Below the pieces are notes generated by a model. It did not search any database and was not told where the DNA came from. It saw only the letters and a list, made by a program, of their open reading frames with translations. From positions 1 through 6,368 of the forward strand of contig JACPKT010000061.1 in the NCBI GenBank assembly GCA_016186855.1: a DNA stretch of 6,368 nucleotides, in the 5' to 3' direction. The position numbers and the translations under genes are program-made. How positions within the stretch are numbered: position 1 is the first letter of the stretch; every line of letters starts with the position of its first letter. Of this stretch, positions 1 to 4,449 are shown one piece after another. This DNA comes from Candidatus Iainarchaeum sp. Its GTDB lineage: Archaea > Iainarchaeota > Iainarchaeia > Iainarchaeales > GW2011-AR10.

Positions 1-650
1 AGCGGGTTTGCCTGCGAGAGTTCGCCAATTGTTCTAATGCCCATTTGTTCAAGCATTTGCTGTGTTTTGTAGCCGACTCCTATTATTTCTGAAACTGAAA
101 GCGGCTCAAGGAATTGTTTTACTTTTTTTTCTTCAACAATTGTCAGTCCGTCCGGCTTGTTTTGGGCGCACGCGATTTTTGCAACCAGTTTGTTTGGCCC
201 AATTCCCACAGAAACTGTTAGTTTTTGCCTTGAAAAAATTTCTTTTTTTAATCGCAATGCAATTTGTTTTGCTTTTTCTATACTCCTGCCTGTTTTTTTG
301 CTTACGTCTATGAATGCCTCGTCTATTCCGCCCTGTTCGAATTTGTCACCGAATTTTTTTACTGTTTCCATTACCTTGCCGGAAACTTTCCTGTAGTACT
401 CCATGTCCACGGGCAAAAAAACAGTGTTTTCGCTTGCGCGTTTTTTTGCAAACGCAATTGGCATTCCAGATTTTATTCCAAGCTGCCGTGCCAAATAATT
501 TGCAGTTCCAACGGCTCCAGAACCAGTGCTCCTGCCGGAATACACGCATACGACAACAGGCCTTTTTTTAATGGCTGGGTTTCTGGCTTCTTCAGCTTGC
601 GCGAAAAAATAGTCCAAGTCCACGTGCAGAATCGTTTTTTTTCCAGCCAT
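1..650 (-). CDS. dinB: Y-family DNA polymerase (DinB/Dpo4-like), C-terminal part cut by window edge
   Basis: Translesion DNA polymerase that copies past damaged template bases. I read 216 codons on the minus strand from the ATG at 650, open through base 1. Seen: the N-terminal palm motif HVDLDYFFAQAEE with metal ligand D11 and F16 at the steric-gate position (Dpo4 has Tyr there); the second palm motif GIDEAFIDVS with D110 and E111; VSVGIGPNKLVAKIA near 146-160; and a helix-hairpin-helix thumb segment IIGVGYKTQQMLEQMG at 189-204. All three catalytic carboxylates are present, so the visible part looks functional. The rest of the thumb and the little-finger domain (about 130-150 residues in Dpo4) lie beyond the edge. 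No Shine-Dalgarno is visible. An A/T box about 26 bases upstream suggests a leaderless mRNA. It lies 37 bases downstream of the coiled-coil membrane gene on the same strand. Confidence 0.95.
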   Translation of the reverse strand, partial: MAGKKTILHVDLDYFFAQAEEARNPAIKKRPVVVCVYSGRSTGSGAVGTANYLARQLGIKSGMPIAFAKKRASENTVFLPVDMEYYRKVSGKVMETVKKFGDKFEQGGIDEAFIDVSKKTGRSIEKAKQIALRLKKEIFSRQKLTVSVGIGPNKLVAKIACAQNKPDGLTIVEEKKVKQFLEPLSVSEIIGVGYKTQQMLEQMGIRTIGELSQANP

Positions 651-670
651 ACCCGGATAAGGGTAAAATT

Positions 671-680
671 ATTTTTTAAT
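671..680 (-). promoter_or_regulatory. Putative TATA box for the Y-family polymerase
   Basis: On the minus strand the box reads ATTAAAAAAT, centred about 26 bases before the ATG at 650, in the short gap after the preceding gene. This spacing would place transcription start at or next to the ATG. Composition alone is weak evidence in such A/T-rich DNA; the recurring spacing in this window supports it. Confidence 0.4.
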
Positions 681-687
681 TGTACTT

Positions 688-984
688 CTATTTTTTTGCT
701 TTTACAATTGCCTCGAGTTTGCTTTCACGCTTTGTCATGCCGTTCTTGAGGCTTTCGATTTCTTCTTTTAGCTTTGCAATTTCTTTTTTGAGCTCGTTTT
801 TTCCGTGCATTTCCACTTCTGCAAGGTGCCTTAAGTCTTTTTCAGCGTTTTTGAGCAAATCGTAGAGGTTTGCAAATTTTTTGACAAGTTCCCGATTAGA
901 ATAGCGGATGAGCCAGAAAACTATTGTAAAAAAAATGAAAAAAAGGGCGAAACCGTAAATGAGTGTTTCTGTATCTGCCGCCAT
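688..984 (-). CDS. Hypothetical single-helix membrane protein with coiled-coil domain
   Basis: 98 residues, family not recognised. Seen: an acidic N-terminus (MAADTE), one strongly hydrophobic helix at about residues 7-27, then a charged region from about 28 to 98 rich in Lys, Glu and Leu with heptad-like spacing (for example LKKEIAKLKEEIESLKNG), predicted to form a coiled coil. By the positive-inside rule the coiled coil should be cytosolic, with the N-terminus outside. The protein could be a membrane-anchored scaffold or oligomerisation partner, but no function can be assigned. It lies between the domain-2 protein gene (45-base gap upstream) and the polymerase (37-base gap downstream), all on the minus strand. 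Nothing in the sequence ties it functionally to either neighbour. The start has no Shine-Dalgarno, and the region 10-30 bases upstream is almost pure A/T. Confidence 0.75.
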   Translation of the reverse strand: MAADTETLIYGFALFFIFFTIVFWLIRYSNRELVKKFANLYDLLKNAEKDLRHLAEVEMHGKNELKKEIAKLKEEIESLKNGMTKRESKLEAIVKAKK

Positions 985-1004
985 TTTTTTCCCTTTTATA
1001 AAAA

Positions 1005-1015
1005 AATTTTTTAAA
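1005..1015 (-). promoter_or_regulatory. Putative TATA box / U-tract region between the domain-2 and coiled-coil genes
   Basis: The minus strand across about 999-1018 reads as adjacent A and T runs (TTTTAAAAAATTTTTT core). The A/T box is centred about 26 bases before the ATG at 984 and could drive a leaderless transcript. The T-run on the same strand (complement of the A-run 1000-1006) could also act as a U-tract terminator for the upstream gene. The two roles cannot be separated by eye. Confidence 0.35.
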
Positions 1016-1029
1016 ATTAAATATTTTCA

Positions 1030-1368
1030 TTATTTGAAGTGCAGTATGTCGCCGCGCTTTACTGGCATTTCAAGCCCTTTTAGTTTCAGTGCAACATAGC
1101 TTCCTTCTGGGGCGCTTTCAAGCACCTTTCCGCTTGCCTCAATGCTTTCAACTGTTCCTTCAAACCCGCTCAAGTGCACTTTTTTTCCAACAGCAACTGT
1201 TCCACGTAAAATTTTTCCTGCCGGACACAGACCATGCTTTTTGATGTTAAATGTCTGCTGTACAATAAAAGAAGAGTCAAAGCCGCTTAGTTTTATGCTT
1301 ATTTCCCTTATCCGGATTTTTGCAGGGTCAAAAACCTGTTTTGGCCTCGCAAACAAAAACTCAAGCAT
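1030..1368 (-). CDS. Stand-alone EF-Tu/EF-1A domain-2-like beta-barrel protein
   Basis: 112 residues. The C-terminal two thirds carry the landmarks of the second (beta-barrel) domain of translational GTPases: GKILRGTVAVGKKVHLSG (residues 52-69), matching the 'G.v..G.v.vGd.v' strand pair, and LKLKGLEMPVKRGDILHF (94-111), matching the '.v.G.....i.rGd.l' closing strands. There is no GTPase domain: no P-loop, no NKxD and no room for one. It therefore belongs with the small archaeal 'elongation-factor-like' proteins consisting of domain 2 only, whose role is unclear; binding to RNA, ribosome or another factor is plausible but inferred. The first 40 residues (MLEFLFARPKQVFDPAKIR...) are a less typical extension. 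The ATG at 1368 is well supported by a Shine-Dalgarno (AAAGGTGA, 1375-1382) with a 6-base spacer. Confidence 0.8.
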   Translation of the reverse strand: MLEFLFARPKQVFDPAKIRIREISIKLSGFDSSFIVQQTFNIKKHGLCPAGKILRGTVAVGKKVHLSGFEGTVESIEASGKVLESAPEGSYVALKLKGLEMPVKRGDILHFK

Positions 1369-1376
1369 TTTTTTTC

Positions 1377-1408
1377 ACCTTTTGGTTAAAAAATTTTCAT
1401 CAAAAGGT
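1377..1408 (-). promoter_or_regulatory. 5' leader hairpin covering the Shine-Dalgarno of the domain-2 protein
   Basis: On the minus strand ACCTTTTG (1408-1401) and CAAAAGGT (1384-1377) form a perfect 8-bp inverted repeat with a 16-base loop. The right arm contains most of the AAAGGTGA ribosome binding site of the gene starting at 1368, so the folded leader would hide it. The likely TATA box at about 1432-1437 predicts transcription start near 1407-1410, meaning the mRNA would begin almost exactly with the left arm. The arms are A/U-rich, so the fold is modest in strength. Regulation is inference. Confidence 0.4.
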
Positions 1409-1429
1409 TAAAAAGCATATGTTGGGCGG

Positions 1430-1438
1430 CTTTTAAAC
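1430..1438 (-). promoter_or_regulatory. Putative TATA box for the domain-2 protein gene
   Basis: On the minus strand AGTTTAAAAG sits about 65 bases before the ATG at 1368, in locally less A/T-rich DNA, which makes it stand out. With start of transcription 25-28 bases downstream, the leader would be about 40 bases, long enough to hold the Shine-Dalgarno and the hairpin. Confidence 0.4.
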
Positions 1439-1515
1439 TTGAGGATGTCCGAAAATCTTTTGTTTGCTTTTTTTGTCGTGAAATTCTTTTTTTGAGCTGT
1501 TTTTGTTAAATAAAC

Positions 1516-1560
1516 GGTTGCACTTCTTTCTTATCAATTTGTCACATTGGAAGTGCAACC
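1516..1560. repeat. Perfect 11-bp inverted repeat with 23-base loop in the divergent intergenic region
   Basis: GGTTGCACTTC (1516-1526) and GAAGTGCAACC (1550-1560) are exact reverse complements, separated by 23 bases. It is the most G/C-rich patch of the 1369-1699 gene-free stretch, which otherwise holds U-tracts (T-runs near 1469-1477 and 1486-1493), leader elements and A/T boxes. It lies between the divergent domain-2 and transglutaminase-like genes, more than 130 bases from either start. It could be a structured small RNA, a dyad protein-binding site or a mobile-element remnant. No open frame crosses it and no tRNA or C/D-box features were found. Confidence 0.7.
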
Positions 1561-1666
1561 ATGAAATAGAAGAGAAAAAATTTTTCATAGTAATTCCGAG
1601 TTATATTATCAAGGGTTTTTTGAACATATCACTTTCACTATTAAAGAACACGTGCAAAAAAATCAA

Positions 1667-1676
1667 AATATAAACA
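1667..1676 (+). promoter_or_regulatory. Putative TATA box for the transglutaminase-like gene
   Basis: AAATATAAAC is centred about 27-28 bases before the ATG at 1700, the same spacing seen upstream of other starts here. It supports a leaderless transcript beginning at that ATG. It lies downstream of the alternative GTG start at 1652, arguing against that start. A second box, TTATATTA at 1601-1608, could serve the GTG start. Confidence 0.45.
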
Positions 1677-1699
1677 GTATCGGACATTCTCTGCAAGTA

Positions 1700-2377
1700 A
1701 TGACGGCAAATATTCCAAGAAGGCGAATAAAAAAAATCTGGGTAACCACTGAATACCTAACTAACCCTAAAAGTGCATTGCGAAAAAGGGAGATTCTCCA
1801 CCGCTACAGCAAAGCCGGAACAAAGCCGCCAAGTTTTTCCCTGCAGGTTACGCAAGCAGTGAAAGACTTTGCAAGAAGCTTTCCAAAAACCGAAGAAGGA
1901 GTAAGGCAAATGATTTCAAGAATTCAAAGCATGGTTGTACTTGTGAGGGAAAAACCATCAGTTGCAGACTTTCATTATATGCTACAGTCAACCCATGACA
2001 TTATTTCAAAAAGAAAAATTCCAGTGCCATTTAAAAGAAACCAAGCAGAATATGGGTGTAATTCCCTCTGCATTGCCATCGCAGGATGCCTTAAAGCACA
2101 AAACATACCGTTTGTTTTTGTAAGAACTATTGCATACTGGGAAGCCGGAGATATTGGGGAGTCACACTCAGTAGTAGTTTTCAGGCTGGGAAAAAAACTG
2201 TTTGTTACAGACCCATTTCGAAAAATTGGCGCAACCCGGCAAATAGGAGAAAAACTCCACACACAAATTGAAGACCTAAAAAGAAAAGGAAAATGGATTG
2301 AAGGAAAAAGCCCAGAAGACCTGGGTATTTTTTCAATTGAAGACTTTAACAAGCACAATAAAAAAACCCTTGCGTAG
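1700..2377 (+). CDS. Transglutaminase-like cysteine protein (papain-like fold), cytosolic
   Basis: 225 residues from the ATG at 1700. Seen: YGCNSLCIAIAGCLKAQNIP, matching the transglutaminase-core helix in which the catalytic Cys lies 15 residues before the '(G/N)IP' turn; this puts the nucleophile at C120. It is followed by ESHSVVVF with H156 and KKLFVTDPF with D171, the usual order and spacing of the Cys-His-Asp triad. Superfamily members are peptidases, transglutaminases or amidases; the substrate here cannot be told. There is no signal peptide or membrane segment, so it is probably cytosolic. The N-terminal 100 residues, basic and rich in predicted helix, are not recognised. Start choice: an in-frame GTG at 1652 would add 16 residues, but the TATA-like box at 1667-1676 fits the ATG better and neither has a Shine-Dalgarno. 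It is flanked upstream by a non-coding region and downstream by hairpins, so probably monocistronic. Confidence 0.75.
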   Translation: MTANIPRRRIKKIWVTTEYLTNPKSALRKREILHRYSKAGTKPPSFSLQVTQAVKDFARSFPKTEEGVRQMISRIQSMVVLVREKPSVADFHYMLQSTHDIISKRKIPVPFKRNQAEYGCNSLCIAIAGCLKAQNIPFVFVRTIAYWEAGDIGESHSVVVFRLGKKLFVTDPFRKIGATRQIGEKLHTQIEDLKRKGKWIEGKSPEDLGIFSIEDFNKHNKKTLA

Positions 2378-2414
2378 GTTTACGCCTCATACTTGCCCCG
2401 TTTTCAACGGGGCA
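2372..2414 (+). terminator. Tandem hairpins at and after the transglutaminase-like gene's stop codon
   Basis: The first hairpin, GCGTA/TACGC (2372-2376 with 2381-2385), spans the stop codon. The second is a perfect 9-bp stem, TGCCCCGTT/AACGGGGCA (2394-2402 with 2406-2414), with a 3-base loop. It is by far the strongest G/C stem in the window. The following bases are A/T-rich but not a clean U-tract, so this may be a terminator or an mRNA 3'-end stabiliser. Confidence 0.5.
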
Positions 2415-2476
2415 GAATATACATATACTTTTGAATACTATAAAAAACAACAAGAAAGAAAAAAAGTTCAGTAACA

Positions 2477-2508
2477 CTTTTAAAACAAATTCAACCCAAT
2501 TCCTTAAA
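2477..2508 (+). promoter_or_regulatory. Putative promoter of the citryl-CoA lyase family gene
   Basis: Two candidate boxes are visible: CTTTTAAAAC (2477-2486), about 46 bases before the ATG, which would give a leader of about 20 bases; and CTTAAAC (2502-2508), about 23 bases before the ATG, which would give a near-leaderless mRNA. No Shine-Dalgarno precedes the ATG at 2528, favouring the second or an unled transcript. Confidence 0.35.
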
Positions 2509-2527
2509 CAATACTAGGCAAGCAGCT

Positions 2528-3310
2528 ATGACTCTTGAAGAAAAACCATGGAAAACTGCGATAACGCAGGAAAAAGACGGAAAAACATTTGTGCGAGGCT
2601 ATGACTTAATGGAAATGGCAAAAAAGCTCAACTTCACACAGGCAATTTTCCTAGTGCTGCGTGGAGAGCTGCCCTCACCAAAAGAGGAAAAAATGTTTAA
2701 CACCATTTTTGTTTCAACAATTGACCACGGCATAAGCCCGCCTTCGGTGATTGCCGCGCGCGCAGTTGCTTCAGGCGGCACGCCGCTCAGCACCGCTGTT
2801 GCAGCGGGCGTGATGACTTTCGGCGAAGCACACGGCGGGGCAATAGAACAATGCGCAAAAATGCTGCAGGAAACAGTGAAAAAAAGCACGGACCTACAAA
2901 AACAAGCTGAAAAAATAGTTGAAAAAGCGCGCTTTAACCGCGAAAGGCTACCTGGGTTCGGTCACCGCATCTATTCAACCGACCCGCGCACTGTCACATT
3001 GCTTGAGGTTGCAAAAGAGCTTGGCTTTTACGGAAAACACGTGGAGCTCGCGCTTGAAATAGAAAAAGGCCTTGAAAAGGCAGTTGGAAAAAAACTGTGC
3101 CTCAACGTTGACGGATGCATTGGCGCAATAATTTCAGAAATGGGCTTTGACTGGCGCGTGGGAAAAGGCTTTTTCATAATAGGGAGGGCACCGGGCCTTG
3201 TGGCACACGTGTTCGAAGAACTCTCAACTGAGCGCCCATTCAGGCGCCTGAGCGAAGAAGAAACCGAATACAAAGGCGTTGCGCCAAGAAAACTTGAATT
3301 AAAAAAATAA
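2528..3310 (+). CDS. Citryl-CoA lyase / citrate synthase family protein (short form)
   Basis: 260 residues, the length of the short citryl-CoA-lyase-type members rather than full citrate synthase (about 370-430). Family landmarks in order: TIDHGISPPS with H67; GEAHGGA with H102 (pig citrate synthase H274 position); PGFGHRIYSTDPRT with H146 and R154, spaced exactly as pig H320 and R329; NVDGCIGAIISEMGF with catalytic D195 (pig D375); and GKGFFIIGRAPGLVAHVFEE with R220. All catalytic residues are therefore present. Expected chemistry is citryl-CoA cleavage to acetyl-CoA and oxaloacetate or the related condensation, possibly with another acyl-CoA or oxo-acid; direction and substrate cannot be read from sequence. 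The protein resembles the C-terminal domain of ATP-citrate lyase, but no CoA-ligase partner is encoded here. Base use is more G/C-rich (GCGC-containing codons) than the transglutaminase-like gene upstream. It ends 6 bases before the convergent neighbour. Confidence 0.9.
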   Translation: MTLEEKPWKTAITQEKDGKTFVRGYDLMEMAKKLNFTQAIFLVLRGELPSPKEEKMFNTIFVSTIDHGISPPSVIAARAVASGGTPLSTAVAAGVMTFGEAHGGAIEQCAKMLQETVKKSTDLQKQAEKIVEKARFNRERLPGFGHRIYSTDPRTVTLLEVAKELGFYGKHVELALEIEKGLEKAVGKKLCLNVDGCIGAIISEMGFDWRVGKGFFIIGRAPGLVAHVFEELSTERPFRRLSEEETEYKGVAPRKLELKK

Positions 3311-3334
3311 TGCAAATTAGCGCCTTCTTTTTTT
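3301..3334. terminator. Overlapping bidirectional U-tract terminators between convergent genes
   Basis: The A-run at 3301-3307 encodes the final lysines of the citryl-CoA lyase family protein and reads as a U-tract on the minus strand just past the opposing gene's stop. The T-run at about 3327-3334 encodes the opposing protein's Lys-Lys near its C-terminus and reads as a U-tract on the plus strand just past the citryl-CoA lyase stop. Archaeal RNA polymerases terminate on U-tracts without needing a hairpin, so each coding tail may terminate its neighbour. Confidence 0.45.
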
Positions 3335-3811
3335 AACCAGTTCAAGGATTTTTTCCCTGACTGCTTCTGCATATTCATAAGACAAATCCTTTCCTGCAAG
3401 ACAATTGAACAAAATGACTTTGCCTGCAAGCACTTCTTTTGTAGCTCTCAAAACCAAATCATCAACAAATTCCATCGGATGTTTTTCCAACCCAACACTT
3501 ACCAGTTCGATTTCATTTCTTGCAATTTCGTCTAGCAGCTCTTTACTTAGCGGAACAAGCGAATAAATTTTTTGAACCCCAAGCGATTTAATGACAGGAA
3601 CAGATTTAACGGAAAAGCGCGGAGAAAAAAAAACTTTGCATTTGGCAGGCCTGCAGACAAGCCTTCTGACTCTAAAATCTGGAAATGCAATTGATTGAAA
3701 CGTGACGGTTTTCATTCTTTGAAACCGAGGGTCAGAAACCCTTTTCGTTCCCCTAACGGGCCTTCTTTGATGCAAAAAACGGTTATTTCTGGGCCCACCA
3801 AAACTAGCCAT
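3317..3811 (-). CDS. Hypothetical protein, possible degenerate dual-specificity-phosphatase-like fold
   Basis: 164 residues from the ATG at 3811 (an in-frame TTG at 3820 would add three). The N-terminal 35 residues are basic and low in hydrophobics (RPVRGTKR...), perhaps a nucleic-acid or membrane-surface contact. From about residue 70 the pattern resembles dual-specificity phosphatases: VPVIKSLGVQKIYSLV ('lk..gi..Vi.l'), a second strand IELVSVGLEKHP, a helix, then KVILFNCLAGKDLS (131-144). That last segment aligns with the HCxxGxxR loop, with Cys at 137, but His is replaced by Asn136 and the essential Arg by Leu143; the expected general-acid Asp also seems to be Lys110. If the resemblance is real, this is an inactive or repurposed member. 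Otherwise it is simply an unrecognised alpha/beta protein. It is convergent with the citryl-CoA lyase family gene (6-base gap) and divergent from the YbjQ gene. Confidence 0.7.
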   Translation of the reverse strand: MASFGGPRNNRFLHQRRPVRGTKRVSDPRFQRMKTVTFQSIAFPDFRVRRLVCRPAKCKVFFSPRFSVKSVPVIKSLGVQKIYSLVPLSKELLDEIARNEIELVSVGLEKHPMEFVDDLVLRATKEVLAGKVILFNCLAGKDLSYEYAEAVREKILELVKKRRR

Positions 3812-3837
3812 AAGCAACAAAAAAAATTACAATGCAC

Positions 3838-3848
3838 TATTTTTTAAG
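3838..3848 (-). promoter_or_regulatory. Putative TATA box for the phosphatase-like gene
   Basis: On the minus strand the box reads GCTTAAAAAAT, centred about 31 bases before the ATG at 3811, predicting a leader of only a few bases. It sits within the divergent A/T-rich region shared with the YbjQ gene. No Shine-Dalgarno is present. Confidence 0.35.
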
Positions 3849-3863
3849 CATTATTCATTCAAA

Positions 3864-3890
3864 AATTTTTATTAAAAAAAATTTGGGGGG
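3864..3890 (+). promoter_or_regulatory. Putative promoter and G-rich ribosome-binding stretch of the YbjQ gene
   Basis: The A/T box TTTTTATTAAAA lies about 25 bases before the ATG at 3896 and a run of six G (3885-3890) lies 5 bases before it. The box predicts transcription start near 3896, which would exclude the G-run from the mRNA; an earlier start (a box near 3840-3847) would include it as a Shine-Dalgarno. The two readings conflict and cannot be resolved here. Confidence 0.35.
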
Positions 3891-3895
3891 TTTAG

Positions 3896-4234
3896 ATGGA
3901 GAACAATTTATTGATGATGACTACTGCGCTGCCGCAAGAGTACAAAATTGTCCAAAACTTTGGGCTAGTTACTGGCGTCACCTGCAGGACGCGCGGAATA
4001 GGCGGAAAATTCATTGCAGGCTTTGAAGCACTGGCAGGCGGCGAAGTAACTGCATTCACTTCTGAAATGGAGAAAGCGCGCTACCAAGCAATTGACCGCA
4101 TGAAAGAAAAAGCGCTCAAACTTGGCGCAAACGCGCTTGTAGGTATTGATATTGAAACAAGCGAGGTGTTCACAGGAATAGTGCTTGTTTCCGCAACAGG
4201 CACGGCGCTTGTTATAGAGGAGAAAAAGAAATGA
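3896..4234 (+). CDS. YbjQ/UPF0145 (DUF74) family protein
   Basis: 112 residues from the ATG at 3896. The family pattern is clear: EYKIVQNFGLVTG near the N-terminus, GGKFIAGFEALAGGE, the helix RYQAIDRMKEKALKLGANALVGIDIET with the hallmark LGANA, and the closing strand GTALVIEE. UPF0145 proteins are compact, form ring-like oligomers in known structures and are sometimes called heavy-metal-binding, but no biochemical role is settled. By family alignment the conserved start is MMTTALP..., so the ATG at 3914 (106 residues, about the length of E. coli YbjQ) may be the true start; a GGAG lies 12 bases before it. The stop codon overlaps the start of the next gene (ATGA at 4231-4234), indicating translational coupling to a small membrane protein. 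Confidence 0.92.
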   Translation: MENNLLMMTTALPQEYKIVQNFGLVTGVTCRTRGIGGKFIAGFEALAGGEVTAFTSEMEKARYQAIDRMKEKALKLGANALVGIDIETSEVFTGIVLVSATGTALVIEEKKK

Positions 4235-4386
4235 GCAACGCAGTAATCGGAATACTTTACCTAGGATTTTTTGTGCTCGTGATTCTTGGTGGACTGATTA
4301 TTGCAATTTACTTTTATTTTAAAAACATGAAAAAAGAAGAAGAACTCGAAGCACAGATGAAGCAAAAAGGGACAAAAAATTACTGA
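4231..4386 (+). CDS. Small one-helix membrane protein coupled to YbjQ
   Basis: 51 residues starting MSNAVIGILYLGFF and ending KQKGTKNY. Seen: one long hydrophobic segment at about residues 5-30, then a highly charged tail (KNMKKEEELEAQMKQK) likely to be helical and, by the positive-inside rule, cytosolic. The start is firmly supported: a GAGGAG Shine-Dalgarno at 4217-4222 with an 8-base spacer, and ATGA overlap with the YbjQ stop. The open frame is too short for many gene finders and may be missing from annotations. The coupling suggests the two proteins work together or are made in fixed ratio, for example with the helix anchoring the YbjQ oligomer to the membrane; this is inference. Family not recognised. 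A U-tract follows within 50 bases. Confidence 0.85.
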   Translation: MSNAVIGILYLGFFVLVILGGLIIAIYFYFKNMKKEEELEAQMKQKGTKNY

Positions 4387-4430
4387 AAAAATTACTCTCT
4401 ACTTTTCGGTGTCCTTATTTCAACGACGAG

Positions 4431-4449
4431 TTTTTTTAAACAAAAAAAA
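4431..4449. terminator. Bidirectional U-tract terminator between convergent genes
   Basis: A run of seven T (4431-4437) followed by AAAC and a run of eight A (4442-4449). On the plus strand the T-run lies 44 bases after the small membrane protein's stop. On the minus strand the A-run reads as eight T directly after the stop of the 311-residue gene. T7/A8 could also pair into a weak hairpin. This fits U-tract termination in archaea for both transcripts. Confidence 0.6.

Noticed and set aside
62..749. Several overlapping plus-strand open frames of 79-161 residues
   Set aside because: They lie antisense to the Y-family polymerase, whose motifs are unmistakable, and have Phe/Leu/Cys-rich compositions typical of reverse-complement A-rich coding DNA.
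1142..1411. Plus-strand 89-residue open frame
   Set aside because: Antisense to the domain-2 protein, with no recognisable motif; the minus-strand gene has the ribosome binding site and family features.
1445..1495. 16-codon plus-strand frame (MSENLLFAFF...) preceded by TTTTAAAC and GAGG
   Set aside because: Too short and the GAGG directly abuts the ATG, leaving no proper spacer. The Phe codons come from T-runs. No evidence of translation.
1516..1560. tRNA or C/D-box RNA at the inverted repeat
   Set aside because: No acceptor/T-arm consensus and no RTGATGA or CTGA boxes were found at suitable places; only the simple stem is supported.
1975..2358. Minus-strand 127-residue open frame
   Set aside because: Antisense shadow of the transglutaminase-like gene, whose triad and motif spacing support the plus strand.
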